Assembly: GCA_963921825.1 (NCBI GenBank)
Contig: OY997589.1
Coordinates: 86,706,216 to 86,770,215, forward strand
Length of the DNA stretch: 64,000 nucleotides
From: Erodium maritimum
Lineage: Eukaryota; Streptophyta; Magnoliopsida; Geraniales; Geraniaceae
Direction of reading: 5' to 3'
A program made the translations under genes and the position numbers. Each line of letters begins with the position of its first letter. Position 1 is the stretch's first letter. The notes beneath the pieces are model-generated. The model was not told where the DNA came from. It ran no database searches and saw only the letters and a list, made by a program, of their open reading frames with translations. Of the stretch, positions 23,331-34,910 are shown piece by piece.

Positions 23331-24466
23331 TTAAACCTGCCATATAGTTGGACAGAAATAAGTCTCAGAATAATGAGGATTTTTACTCAAAACTAAGAAT
23401 CTCAATTCCTTAAATATGTCATCATAGTCACTCAAGGATCCTTCCTGTCTCAACTTCTTAAATTCATTCTCCACATCAGAATGACACATATCCTCATACT
23501 TAAGAGACAAATCATGACAGAATCTCTCATAAGGAATTAATCCCCTACCAAAAGAGTATTCTGCATACCAATACTCAATTGATTCAGTCATGTGCAAAGA
23601 TGCTACCCTCACTTTGTGCTCCTCAGGAATGGAGCAGTACTAGAAATACACATTACATTTTCTGATCCAGTGTCTGACCCATTTTCCATCAAACATGAGA
23701 AATACTAGATTGGGGATTTTGAAAGTCAGCTCAGGAATATTGTTTTGTGGGTATCCTTGCACTATTGGAGGTTGTTGTGGCATAGGCATTTGGGGAAAAC
23801 CTTGTTGGTTATATGGAAATGGAAATGGGTTATTCTACATCTGAGGGAAAAACCCATATAAGGGTGAGGGAAAAAAATTTGGTGGAGTGGGTATGGTGTT
23901 TGTGGGAAGGGTAATTATTGGTGGTGAGGGTTGAAGGCTTGGCTAGTGTATATTGGTTGTGTGGGGCTGTGTGAAGCTTGAATGTTCTGAGGTAGGGATG
24001 GTGGGATTGTAGTTATAGGAATCGAAGAATTTTGAGAGCCACAGACAAATTCAGGAGATACATGTCTAGCAACAGGGTTTTGTGTTTGGGAGACCCAAGA
24101 GGAAACACCAGAAGCTTGATTCATCCTGGGTATTTGAGGGGAGTGTTGATCTGGTGGTTGTGCTTGATGAGGAGAGTAATTAAGGAACTGAGGGATGATT
24201 GGTGTAGGAGGGTTTTGGTTTGCTACCTTGGGACCCAGAGAGCTTATATGATCTATAATCTGTTGGGTATGGCCTTTCTCACACAGCAAAACTGCCAATT
24301 GCTGCTTCATCTCCTCCATTTCATCCAAGCATGTCCTCAAGGCATCATTGGAAGATCGTAGCTCAGAGTTCTCAGCTCGGAGCTCCGATGAGCTGATATC
24401 TGAATCTAGCTCTATCTCATGTGTAATGACCATCATAGGGTGCGGGATTGGAGGCTCTGATACCAC
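23331..24466 (-). pseudogene. gag remnant of the gypsy fossil
   Basis: The open stretch at 23915-24466 encodes a charged N-terminal region with a predicted coiled coil (SSELRAENSELRSSNDALRT), followed by a proline/glutamine-rich section. The stretch at 23331-23612 resembles the retrotransposon gag capsid domain (ESIEYWYAEYSFGR). The region is a broken fossil. Confidence 0.65.
24453..24465 (-). other. Primer-binding site of the gypsy fossil (initiator Met-tRNA type)
   Basis: The minus strand reads TGGTATCAGAGCC two bases inside the 5' LTR. This is the standard site complementary to the 3' end of initiator methionine tRNA in plant LTR elements. It fixes the orientation as minus. Confidence 0.85.
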
Positions 24467-24467
24467 T

Positions 24468-24866
24468 TGTTACACTAGTATTGCAACTGGAACTCAATAG
24501 AATGGAAATGAAACGGGGAATGGAATGGATTTGAATTGGTTTTACTAAGAAGGATTACAAATGCTCGAAGAAATGAAAACAGAAATGAAACCCTAACTTA
24601 ATAAAAAAAAAAGATAATTCCAAATCATAGATAAGATCCAAAAGCACGATGTCAACCTATATATATCACAGCTGCTCCGTCTGATACGCTGAGAGAGTAG
24701 GACCACACAGGTTGCGTGACTCCCACGCAACAGAGAGACTCGGCTGAACAAAGACGATGGCACGTGAGCCCACGTGTGACTCGCTGAACTGAAACACATT
24801 GTTTAACTAAAGAGAATAACGACTTAACAGAATTGTTTTTTGCTTGGGACTGAAGCAATCGTGACA
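24468..24866 (-). repeat. 5' LTR of the gypsy fossil
   Basis: It has the same ends as the 16124 LTR and is followed by the target duplication TAGAT (24867-24871). It lies inside the first of three 808-bp tandem copies, so further LTR copies occur at 25276-25674 and 26084-26482. Confidence 0.88.
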
Positions 24867-24911
24867 TAGATCGGAGACATGGTGGAAGAGCACAGATGCG
24901 AAGCGCATCAC

Positions 24912-25034
24912 CTGTACTCCAGCAACTCCGGCTTCATCGGTAGCTCGACCACAATTCTAACTTCAAGTGTTACAGGGACGTCTGCCTCAAGGAGCACATG
25001 CCTCCGACAAATCTTCAACTCGAGACCCTCCCGC
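24912..25034 (-). pseudogene. Exon-like fragment of an unidentified gene (three copies)
   Basis: Read on the minus strand, an AG acceptor-like site (TTGATTGATTAG, about 25035) is followed by an open 41-codon stretch. It begins REGLELKICRRHVLLEADVP, continues VTLEVRIVVELPMKPELLEY, and ends at an AG/GTGATG donor-like site (24912/24911). The codon pattern looks coding, but I do not recognise the protein. It lies on the same strand as the DSS1 and RPN8 fragments and would have been adjacent to DSS1 before the gypsy insertion. The triplication repeats it at 25720-25842 and 26528-26650. It may be a chance open frame. Confidence 0.4.
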
Positions 25035-26766
25035 TAATCAATCAAAGATAATACGACAATCACGCTCGTTCCCAACAAATGTAATAAATCTAATAAATAT
25101 TCGACACGTGGAAGCACAAGTTAAAAAAAATGACAGTTTAGTGTGTTAGGCATCATTGGAAGATCGTAGCTCAGAGTTCTCAGCTCGGAGCTCCGATGAG
25201 CTGATATCTGAATCTAGCTCTATCTCATGTGTAATGACCATCATAGGGTGCGGGATTGGAGGCTCTGATACCACTTGTTACACTAGTATTGCAACTGGAA
25301 CTCAATAGAATGGAAATGAAACGGGGAATGGAATGGATTTGAATTGGTTTTACTAAGAAGGATTACAAATGCTCGAAGAAATGAAAACAGAAATGAAACC
25401 CTAACTTAATAAAAAAAAAAGATAATTCCAAATCATAGATAAGATCCAAAAGCACGATGTCAACCTATATATATCACAGCTGCTCCGTCTGATACGCTGA
25501 GAGAGTAGGACCACACAGGTTGCGTGACTCCCACGCAACAGAGAGACTCGGCTGAACAAAGACGATGACACGTGAGCCCACGTGTGACTCGCTGAACTGA
25601 AACACATTGTTTAACTAAAGAGAATAACGACTTAACAGAATTGTTTTTTGCTTGGGACTGAAGCAATCGTGACATAGATCGGAGACATGGTGGAAGAGCA
25701 CAGATGCGAAGCGCATCACCTGTACTCCAGCAACTCCGGCTTCATCGGTAGCTCGACCACAATTCTAACTTCAAGTGTTACAGGGACGTCTGCCTCAAGG
25801 AGCACATGCCTCCGACAAATCTTCAACTCGAGACCCTCCCGCTAATCAATCAAAGATAATACGACAATCACGCTCGTTCCCAACAAATGTAATAAATCTA
25901 ATAAATATTCGACACGTGGAAGCACAAGTTAAAAAAAATGACAGTTTAGTGTGTTAGGCATCATTGGAAGATCGTAGCTCAGAGTTCTCAGCTCGGAGCT
26001 CCGATGAGCTGATATCTGAATCTAGCTCTATCTCATGTGTAATGACCATCATAGGGTGCGGGATTGGAGGCTCTGATACCACTTGTTACACTAGTATTGC
26101 AACTGGAACTCAATAGAATGGAAATGAAACGGGGAATGGAATGGATTTGAATTGGTTTTACTAAGAAGGATTACAAATGCTCGAAGAAATGAAAACAGAA
26201 ATGAAACCCTAACTTAATAAAAAAAAAAGATAATTCCAAATCATAGATAAGATCCAAAAGCACGATGTCAACCTATATATATCACAGCTGCTCCGTCTGA
26301 TACGCTGAGAGAGTAGGACCACACAGGTTGCGTGACTCCCACGCAACAGAGAGACTCGGCTGAACAAAGACGATGACACGTGAGCCCACGTGTGACTCGC
26401 TGAACTGAAACACATTGTTTAACTAAAGAGAATAACGACTTAACAGAATTGTTTTTTGCTTGGGACTGAAGCAATCGTGACATAGATCGGAGACATGGTG
26501 GAAGAGCACAGATGCGAAGCGCATCACCTGTACTCCAGCAACTCCGGCTTCATCGGTAGCTCGACCACAATTCTAACTTCAAGTGTTACAGGGACGTCTG
26601 CCTCAAGGAGCACATGCCTCCGACAAATCTTCAACTCGAGACCCTCCCGCTAATCAATCAAAGATAATACGACAATCACGCTCGTTCCCAACAAATGTAA
26701 TAAATCTAATAAATATTCGACACGTGGAAGCACAAGTTCAAAAAAATGACAGTTTAGTGTGTTATA

Positions 26767-26804
26767 TCCCCCCCCCCCCCCCCCAAACACACACACACAC
26801 ACAC
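26767..26804. repeat. Poly(C) and (CA)n microsatellite
   Basis: A C run of about 17 bases is followed by AAA and about nine CA repeats, directly at the right edge of the third 808-bp copy. Slippage-prone sequence at the edge may be related to the duplication. Confidence 0.85.
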
Positions 26805-27381
26805 GAAGACGCCACCGACTATGTTTGTTTTTGCCAAACTTTAGTTTTCATTTATGAAAATTGTCATTAATTATCAAGCATTAAAATTGCCATCATGGCA
26901 TCCCCGCATCGAGACGACAACATGACACCGGCGCCTCTCAAGACGTCGTCCTCCCGCAGTGGGATTGCCGACTTCGTCATCCTCATGCAGCGGCATCACC
27001 GCATAGAGACGCAGACTTCAACATCTCTCAATGCCATCCTCCTGCGACCGCATCCCCACATAGAGACGCCAACTTCGACATCTCTCTCAACAATCTTCCT
27101 CGTACGCTCGACATTGGCATCGCCTCATTCCATGCCAAGCATGTTTCTTGGCATTGGCCATAGTTTCAAAAGGTCATTCTCTTGTTCAGGTATGGTTTAG
27201 ATGGATCCAATTGGAAAATTATGCATTTGGCTTTGGTTGCTATTCTAACATTGGACTTGTAGTTCAATAAACAGTCACATTTCAAAAGATACACAACGAA
27301 GTGTGTCAAACAGTTGAAACCGAATGATCTTGTATATATACCATCTTTGTATATAAAATATAAAAACAAAAATAGATTTAT
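26805..27381. other. Spacer with imperfect repeats, 3' of the hydrolase gene
   Basis: A 101-codon open stretch on the plus strand (26895-27200) is built from imperfect repeats around CATAGAGACGC..ACTTC.ACATCTCTC. It resembles no protein I know, so I do not call a gene. The part next to 27382 probably includes the 3' untranslated region of the minus-strand hydrolase gene. Confidence 0.35.
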
Positions 27382-30300
27382 CTACGAGAATGCTTCCCGT
27401 ATTTCAGTAGGGAGTGCAAGATCGGGCTCAAATTCAGAAAGAGGAGAGAAATATTGTTCCACCATGTCTTCAGACACTTGCTGCAAGCACGGAGGATCCC
27501 ACTGCATGTTTTGAAACACAAAATGATGTAATCTCCATATTTACCAACAACTTTCCAATTTTTAGTTATAAAGTGTAGCTTCTCCTTGCTAATTACCTTT
27601 GGCGCCAAGTCCCTGTCCACTAGCCGTGCTCGGACACCCTAAATTTTGAAACCAAAATACAAGTTTGGGACCAAGTTATACAAGTCTGTTAAAATCTCAA
27701 GGGAATAAATAAGGTCTTTTGCCTCACCTCAGTGAAGTCATTTGAAATATTTCTGGACATGGCTTGCAGTGACATTCTGTACTCACGGATTAAGCACTGG
27801 TCAAGGGTCTGGAATCTACCTTCTCTTATCTGAGACAAGAAAGCTCAGCTTTGGTTAAAAATGCAGCACCCTTATGTTGTCTCCACCAAAATGAGAAAAA
27901 GGAAAGAAGCAGAAAATAAAGAGAAGGGATAATTGCAAAAAAGCAACCTGAGGTATTAATATTTTGCACCTAGTAACCCTCTTCTTTGATAGTTGCAAAA
28001 AGTACCTTGAAATTGTCTTTTTATTGTTCTTCGTACAAATCTATATAAAACGATTTTACCCTCGGAAATTTTAAAAATAATAATTAAAGAACAAAAAAAT
28101 CGAAATTTTCATCCCTTAAATTTCTCTCTTCGCAAGGTAGAAATTTAAGAGATCTGCAAATTTAGTTTTTTTGTCCTTTAAATATTATTTTTTAAATCTA
28201 ATCTGTAAGGGTAAAATCATCATTTTTATATAAACAGCAATAAAAAGACAAGTCCAGGGCACTTTTTTACAATTATCAAAGAAGTGGGCAACAAGTTGCA
28301 AAAATTGAATACCCAGGATACTTTTTTGTAATTATCCTCAAAAAGAACACAAGGATCAATTAAGAAAAGTAGACAGACATACAGATCTCAAGGTAACCTT
28401 CAAGCTTAATGGAGACACTTCTTTAAGCCTCTTTAAAGTTGAGATACACCATTTATCTTTAGTCGCAGCAGCTTCGTTCTCCTGAATGAATGAACCAGTT
28501 AATCAACTTCATTACTATAATGCTGGCAAAATAACAGCATATGTGAATTAAGATGTACACCAATTTTGTTATACCAACAAAATTAGTGGGACTAGAGATG
28601 ATGTCCTATATGTATGACACGAACAAAAAAACACAAAGCAAATGTCTACAACAACTTTGAGTTTCTTTTTTGTTAATAAAGTAATTTTTCTGTTTCAGAA
28701 TTTTTGTGAGAAATTAAAATATAGGGATAATTGTCCAAAACTACCCTAAAGTTTCGCCCACAAACGAGTTGATGCACAAAGTTTTGTCCACACTGTGTGG
28801 CTACCCTGAAGTTTTGTCCACGCTTTTGTGTGTGCATTGAAGTTTTGCCCACGCTTTTGTGGGTTCATTGAAGTTTTGTCCACGCTTCTATTCAATCCGG
28901 GAAGCACTGCCTAGAGGCCCCAGACCATCATTTTGAACACCCCTATTACGTCAAAACTAAAAAAGTCGTGGACAAAACTTCAGGGTAGCCATACAGCGTG
29001 GACAAAACTTTGTGCATCAACTCATTTGTGGACGAAACTTTAGGGTAGTTTTGGACAATTATCCCTTAAATATACTTGGACCCTTACCAATATCATATAT
29101 AGTTGACCCCAAAATGAAATACCAATTTAACTTTATTTTAAGTTTAAAAAGGGGCAACATTAAACAAGTTCATACTTACCAAAGCATCGATAATCTCTTC
29201 AACTGTGCCATGGCTGAAACAATTATCAACTACTTCAAGTCTATTCAAAAGAGACAGTAAATAACAGGTAAGTAAATCCAATGTAAATGTGAATTAAGCA
29301 TTTACCTTAAAAAACCAAAATTTCTATCATATAGCAGTTTCCCATGTGATAAAACAAACCTGTGAATTACACTAGAGTCATCTGGATATACAATGTCGCG
29401 ATATTTCTCTAAAGAAGATTCAATTACAGAAGGATTATCAGTGACCAATTTCCCTAGCTCTTCTTCAATTAAGGGAAGTCTCTGTGAGATGGAAACGAGA
29501 TAAGATCTATTAATGTTACATAATAGCCATGAAAATACAATTGTAAATAGTCTAGGGACGTAAGAAAATTAACTGCATGAAGTGAGTAGTGCGTAGCAAG
29601 CCCACAAGATATCATTTCTACTCCATTGAGTGTTTCTCCTGTTAGAGCCAAGTACTCCCCTGCACGCAAAGAGTCAATTACTTTTGAGAACTAAACTAAA
29701 ACCAAAGATGTGAGATGTAGGTTTATAAATAGCCCTACAAATGCTCCCTCATTTGCTGTCTTAGAATTATATTTGTCAAATCTGCTTTGATGTGCAGAAT
29801 TATCCAAATGTATAACTCCATAAACAATTTAAGGAAAGCAAGTTCAAAACCATCCAACTGTTCGGGATAGCCAATAACTGCAAGAGAATTGGAACTAATA
29901 ACCTCACACTTGCTAATTTTCAAAAATAAAATTCAAGCAAAATAAATACAAAAAACTATACCAAACTACTAGTCTACCTAAGTAACCGGGTAGACGTGAG
30001 AGGTAAAAGGATGCAGCAGCATCAGGGTGAAAACCAATTAGAGTTTCGGGTGTTGCAAAAACCTGCAAATCATGACGAAAAATAATTGAATTTTCGTAGC
30101 GGAACTAATTATAGTAGTGATGCTTAATATAACAAACAAACACTGCCACCAGGACAACACCACAAAAGGAGAAATGATTTTTTATGAAGTAGTTCCAATT
30201 ATTGGAGTAACAATAACTTGACCTTCTAGATTATAAACCCTGCATATGAGTGGAAACTGAAGCATGAAGTTTCCACTGCTACACTAATACTATAGCACAA

Positions 30301-32672
30301 GCATAATGATGCATTTAAAAGTAATTTGGTACCAAAGTAGTTGTATGTCTACGGAAGACTTAGAGAGAAACTACAGTTATAAAATACAAAAGAGACTTCA
30401 ATTTTTCCTAGTATCATATACAGGCCCCAAGATATGTAACTTTTTAAAAGAGGTTAGTGACAGCGATCAACCATTGAAATTTGGCAAGATGCACGGGAGG
30501 TTGATTAGAATACTCTATCTACCCAGTAATTAATGACGAAAAGGAAAATAGAAATGCATGATTCTGTTACTCACAGTTCTATCAGTTGCAATGCGAAATG
30601 TTCCAGGGATTGAAATACCAGCTCCACCACCCATTGTAATGCCATTTAAAAGAGCCACCTGTAATTGGAGATCATTGGTGCATGACCGTAATTAGAGGCT
30701 ACTGACTAGGTCAGTTTACGAAACAGAATATGCTTTTGCTTTAATTTTGAAAGGAAGAAAGGAAATAATCTCAAACAGGCCATTTCAATTGATTGTTACT
30801 CAGTCCATGCACAAAAAGTATAATGCTACTAGTACTATAATAACAACCTATGATTCATGGATTTCAACTGAAATCTCTATATAGTACACATCCCAAAGCA
30901 ACTATTTAGTAGGATCAAACACAAACAAAATCAGGAGCCTGCAGCATACACCAAAGTTCTACAAGTTCAACAAACAAGAACACTCACATGTGGCTTCAAA
31001 TATGTCCCTACATAGTATACAAAACTATATACTGTCCTACAGAATTCTTTGCATTCTTCGATCTTCCCTGCAATAAAAACACCAAAGGTTAGTGGATAAC
31101 ATTATCTAGAAACATTCAGCGCAAGTCATTAAAACCACTGGACATATATACACAATACAACAAGTTGGAGAGATCATCTAAGCAATAATCTTGATATAAA
31201 GCATAATATTATCCAGACAATCGGCTTTGTAAACAATATCTTTGATATAATGACCTCAGAAAGACCATACTGAAGAAAGGAGGAAACATTGATAAATGTA
31301 TTACAATGTAAGAAAGACAAACAACTGCACATGTTATGTAGAACAGCAGGCAATTAATTTCCAAAAGACTATACTTTATATTATGAGGCACACTCATCAC
31401 ATCCCTACATCTCACCCTCTTTTTTCAGCAATACCATCAACATCTAATACCATAGAGTGTAGACTTCCTCTCTCCCAATATTTGTCCAAGATAGAAGATA
31501 TTGTCCCCTTCCTTTCCCTAAGAGCATCCACAGTGGGCAGAAGGCTCTGCAGCGTCTTTTGACAAAAAAAAGGTTGATTCTCCAAATCTCCACAGTGAAG
31601 TCGATTATGCAGAGTAACATGCAGAGAGGAATCTGCAGGGAAGACATAAGAATCGCCAGGTGTCTCAAGAGGAGAGGTTGAAGGGAGCAACTTGATCCAT
31701 TTTCAAAGTCGACGGTTTCATCGACGCACGATCAAGGAGAGAGAAAAAAAAACACTTTTTCCTCCAAAATCCCTCTTTTTTCGCCGATTCGACATCCTAA
31801 TTTTACCCCATGTGGCTGCTCTTAAGGGGGATAAACCCCCCTTCTAAGGTGCACAGATTTTTGGGTTATAAATAAAACCTTAAAATATGTTAAGAGAATA
31901 TAGCAGTAGCAGGTGCAAACACATACAGATTGTGGGTAAGTAGTAGCACAGAAATATTAGATACAACATGTGCATTCACAACTTTGTTATGTGAAAGCAA
32001 ATTAGTTCATTACCATTGTTCATCAGATGGTAGAGACCAACAATATCTCCACCTGCACTAAATGCCTTGCCGATACCCTTCAAAATTTCAAAGCAATGTT
32101 TAAGTCGCCCCTGAGCATGTGAAATGTCAAGAAACTCCATGCCATGGAGAGAAAAGAAATAAGTATTACCTTGATAGACACAAACCCAATATTAGGATCA
32201 TCTTCCCAAGCTTTGTAAAACTTCTGTAGTCTAGCACCCTACACACAAAAAAAAAACCTCAAAATCAGATTAACAACCCAAAATTGGGACCATTACTGGG
32301 AATCAAAATACAGTTAAAAGGGTATGGAAAACAACATAACAAAAGAACATAGCCCAAATGACGAGATCTAAGTGATGAAATCGTGGAAGAACCGTTTCAG
32401 TATTGAGCGCATTTAGGACAGAAGGCCTGTTTAGGATCGCAGTTGTAGAACTAGCTTTGCTTTCCACCAATACCTGCTCCAGAGAAGCAACTATCAGCTC
32501 AGCCAACGGACATTGGCGAGGGAGAGAAAAGGGAATGTTCTGTAGAGCAGAGGAAACTCACTGGGCTATCCTTATCACCGAAACGGTCAGTGTTTGGAAG
32601 GGAAGATGAAAGAGTTCTGTAATTGGTGCAGATGAAACCTCGCCTTCTCAACAAAACCTTGATGCTCTGCAT
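27382..32672 (-). CDS. HIBCH: 3-hydroxyisobutyryl-CoA hydrolase-like protein, mitochondrial, 14 exons
   Basis: Fourteen exons join in frame to 396 residues: 32672-32562, 32473-32393, 32238-32170, 32077-32014, 31067-30988, 30658-30575, 30062-29978, 29659-29574, 29481-29360, 29240-29180, 28481-28398, 27829-27728, 27638-27597, 27501-27382. All introns start GT and end AG. The basic, acid-free N-terminus ([20 protein letters not shown]) looks like a mitochondrial presequence. The crotonase fold shows the family landmarks [13 protein letters not shown] (about 49-61), [13 protein letters not shown] (93-105) and [17 protein letters not shown] (141-157). The catalytic pair E169/D177 lies in [11 protein letters not shown]; the family's usual DAG is DAA here. 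The C-terminal half has [19 protein letters not shown] and WDPP. HIBCH releases free 3-hydroxyisobutyrate from its CoA ester in valine breakdown. Plants have several paralogues, so the exact substrate is inferred. The gene appears complete. Confidence 0.93.
27926..28338. mobile_element. Foldback MITE in intron 11 of the hydrolase gene
   Basis: The left end GGGATAATTGCAAAAAAGCA and the right end (reverse complement AGGATAATTACAAAAAAGTA) form an imperfect terminal inverted repeat. Further inverted similarity continues inward (CCTGAGGTATT against CCTGGGTATT). About 413 bp, with no ORF. The GGGATAATTGCAAAAA end type is common in plant MITEs thought to be Mutator-like; that link is family knowledge and I see no clean target duplication. 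Confidence 0.65.
28723..29066. mobile_element. Foldback element with arms of about 100 bp in intron 10 of the hydrolase gene
   Basis: The left arm begins AGGGATAATTGTCCAAAACT and runs about 100 bp. The right arm is its reverse complement with only a few changes (for example GCCCACAAACGAG against GTCCACAAATGAG). The loop holds two further GAAGTTTTG(C/T)CCACGC repeats. Transcripts through this intron would form a long hairpin. The termini resemble those of the MITE in intron 11. Confidence 0.8.
31522..31822. mobile_element. Tourist/PIF-Harbinger-type MITE in intron 4 of the hydrolase gene
   Basis: The left end GAGCATCCACAGTGGG and the right end (reverse complement AGAGCAGCCACATGGGG) form an imperfect inverted repeat of the plant Harbinger type. 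It is flanked by TAA (31519-31521 and 31823-31825), the 3-bp duplication typical of this superfamily. At about 301 bp it has no coding capacity. The larger element at 32919-35180 has related ends (GGCCATCCACAG) and may be from the same superfamily source. Confidence 0.7.
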
Positions 32673-32915
32673 TTTGTTTCTTTCTCCAGCGTTCCTTCCT
32701 GTGATCTCTGCGATCTAATCTGCTTTTTTGCCGAGCGCAAGTAGACGATGATAACCAACCCTATCGACCCAATCTAAAGGGCATGTGCAGCGCAGCGTGT
32801 GATTTTTGCTAAGACGGCGCCGAGTCTTGACGATTCGCGGCCGAGTCCGGTTTATTTTTTGTTCAATAAGTGCATGCCACGTGGCTCGTTATTCAAAAAT
32901 GTGACATTCCTTCCG
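32673..32915 (-). promoter_or_regulatory. Short promoter region of the hydrolase gene
   Basis: Only about 245 bp separate the hydrolase start codon from the Harbinger-type insertion. A CACGTG core (GCCACGTGGC at about 32876-32885) is a G-box, a common plant light/abscisic-acid element. I cannot place a TATA box with confidence. Any upstream control region now lies beyond 2.3 kb of transposon. Confidence 0.4.
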
Positions 32916-33200
32916 TTAGGCCATCCACAGCGTGGGCGAGGAGGCGCTGGCGGAGAGAAAACGCCGGCGAGGAGAAGGCGTTGAGCAAGCTGGGAGTTGG
33001 CCAGCACTCCTCATTGGCGAGTTGGATTAGTCTGCATTGGCCGTTGACGCGCTGGCGACACGTGTCCCTTCGCTGGCAGCCAACATTTATTTTTTTCCCT
33101 TTCCCCTATAGATACCAACCCCTCTATTTCAATTTTCACCCACACTTCTACCTCTCTTCTCTTTATTCTCACTACACTCTAATATTTTTTCCGTTTGACA

Positions 33201-34181
33201 ATGTCATTCGATCTCAATGAGTGGGGCCACATGTTTAGGTCGTTGCAGGACGACCCGATGACGGAAGAGTTTTTTCCACCAAACCTTCCATCCGAGCCGA
33301 CAAACGTTGCATCTCCAACGCTTACCGAGGCCACCGCCGTGGTCCCACCAAAACCTAGAGGGAAGCAAAATCTGTGGAGCGTCGAGGAGGACGAGCGTTT
33401 AGTTCGAGCTTGGATGCACCATTCGTACGACTCAATTCACGGGAATCAGAAACACAATCTGAAGTATTGGGCGGCCATCGCCGAAGAAGTTGCTGGTACG
33501 CGTGGACCGGATGATCCGGTAAGGTCACATAAGCAGTGCAAAGACCACTGAGGTCAAATCAATTCGAGAGTGACGAACTTTCAGGGGATGTTCATCCGGA
33601 ACATTAGGGACCACAAGAGCGGTTGTTCCAATGATGAAATCATGTCATTGACCAAGCAACAGTACGAGTAGAAGGAAGGACATTCATTCACTTGGAAACA
33701 TTGGTGGAAACTAGTCAAAGACCAACATAAATGGAATTCAAAATATTTTGATGTCGAGCAGCCCGAGGAAGGAAACGGAGGCACATCGCTTAGTCAGTTC
33801 GATGTCGACGAGTCTACCGACTCGGGCAAGCGCACTCGTGAAGACACGACGTATGAGGAGAGTCAGCAGACCACGAGTGCTACTACGGAGTGCCGAACGG
33901 CGTACAAGCGGCCTATGGGTCAGAAGGCTGCTAAAGCTGCGAAGCTCGGAGGTAAAAACCATGTAGCATCTAAGAAAGAGCTTGTCGATAGTGTTCAGCA
34001 GGCCCATTTAGCGGCGAAAGAAGCAAGTGACGTTAGGGAAAGAGAAACCGCCACACAGCTGAAGCTCAAGGCATTCGATCAATGGTTGCTAGAGGAAGCA
34101 AAGGACACGTCGGCCATAACTCCCCCTAAGCTTGAGGCACACTATGCGAAACTTGCGATTTTCCGCGATCTGATGAAGTAG
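33201..34181 (+). pseudogene. Harbinger ORF1: SANT/Myb-like DNA-binding protein with NAM-like C-terminus
   Basis: The frame from ATG 33201 spans 327 codons to a stop at 34181. An N-terminal variable region precedes a SANT-like domain (LWSVEEDERLVRAWMHHSYD; KYWAAIAEEV; RSHKQCKDH). The C-terminus (KAAKAAKLG; LKLKAFDQWLL; YAKLAIFRDLMK) resembles the NAM-associated domain of plant Harbinger ORF1 proteins. Two in-frame stops interrupt it: a TGA in place of the expected Trp after QCKDH (33549-33551), and a TAG after KQQYE. Harbinger ORF1 proteins normally bind DNA and help bring the transposase into the nucleus. This copy is degenerate. Confidence 0.75.
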
Positions 34182-34534
34182 TGTCTCCGCTCTTGCTTAT
34201 TTATTTTAATTAGTTTTTTTTATTTGTAGTTTGTTTTTCGGTAATAAAGTATCGTTATTTTATTTTTTAGTTTGTTTAATGTAATGAATTGTTGCTTTAA
34301 TTTAATTTATGCACTTGTAGTTTTTTTAAAAAAATTAATGCTTTTTACATTCTTGGGATGCGTGACATAATTTCCATGAGCATGCTAAAAGGACCAAAAT
34401 ACCCCTACATGGCTGGCGGTTTGGGCTATAAAAGGCACCTCATCCTTTCATTTTTTTTCACACCTCTTCACCCAACAAGCTCTCTTACTCTCGAGCTTCT
34501 TTCCTTCTAATTTCTTCTCTTGTTCGAAGGTTCA

Positions 34535-34910
34535 ATGGCCAGTATAGCAGCACACACCTAGAGCCACGAGGAAGAGATGTTGTTGGTTTTATGTTGGCTA
34601 CACGATGTCCGACCGGGGACAAATAATAGGTACTGGCCGAAAGTGTTCGCCAAATTTGTCCAAAATGCTCCGGCCGATGCCCTACTGCGCACCTAGAAGC
34701 AGTGCAGGGACCACTGGCAGCAACTAGCCCGGAAAATCCACCGTTTTGAACTTTGCTAACGTGCAAAAGTTCAGGCTGCCCCGCCGGGACAAACCGAAAA
34801 TTACTTTGCAGCGGCGGACCGGTATGTTAGACAACATGGCCACCAGTTCACGAAGTGTTCGCTTTGGGAGGTCGTTAAAGACCAACCCAAATTCCTCAGT
34901 ACGTTCACGA
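34535..34910 (+). pseudogene. Second, diverged SANT-like ORF in the Harbinger element
   Basis: From the ATG at 34535 the frame shows NRYWPKVFAKFVQ, then KQCRDHWQQLARKIHRFE and HGHQFTKCSLWEVVKDQPKF, the same domain plan as the first cassette. It has several in-frame stops, so it is dead. A TATA-like box (GCTATAAAAGGC, about 34425-34436) and a pyrimidine-rich leader lie upstream, as if it had its own promoter. It differs enough from the first copy that it is an old duplication or a separate acquisition. Confidence 0.6.

Larger units (their letters stand above)
16124..24866 (-). mobile_element. Broken Ty3/gypsy chromovirus fossil with both LTRs
   Basis: Two LTRs of about 400 bp (16124-16523 and 24468-24866) bound an internal region read on the minus strand. 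The flanking 5-mer TAGAT is identical on both sides (16119-16123 and 24867-24871). The order gag, protease, RT, RNase H, integrase, chromodomain-like tail is that of a chromovirus. The short LTRs fit the Reina group, but that assignment is tentative. By eye the LTRs differ at about 34 of 400 positions (about 8.5%). At the commonly used plant rate of 1.3e-8 per site per year this suggests about 3 million years. The element is broken at several places (at least four) and split by a solo LTR (16637-19632). Confidence 0.88.
24341..26764. repeat. Three near-identical 808-bp tandem copies (LTR, primer site, gag start, flank)
   Basis: Units start at 24341, 25149 and 25957 (GGCATCATTGGAAGATCG), an exact 808-bp period, and end GTGTGTTA. 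Each holds the start of gag, the primer site, the whole 5' LTR, the TAGAT duplication and about 280 bp of former host flank. I saw only one or two differences between copies: GATGGCACG in copy 1 against GATGACACG in copies 2 and 3, and AGTTCAAAA in copy 3. This triplication is therefore much younger than the LTR pair (about 8.5% diverged). Confidence 0.92.

Noticed and set aside
26895-27200. A 101-codon ORF on the plus strand
   Set aside because: It is built of imperfect DNA repeats, has no recognisable domain, and sits in the 3' flank of a minus-strand gene.
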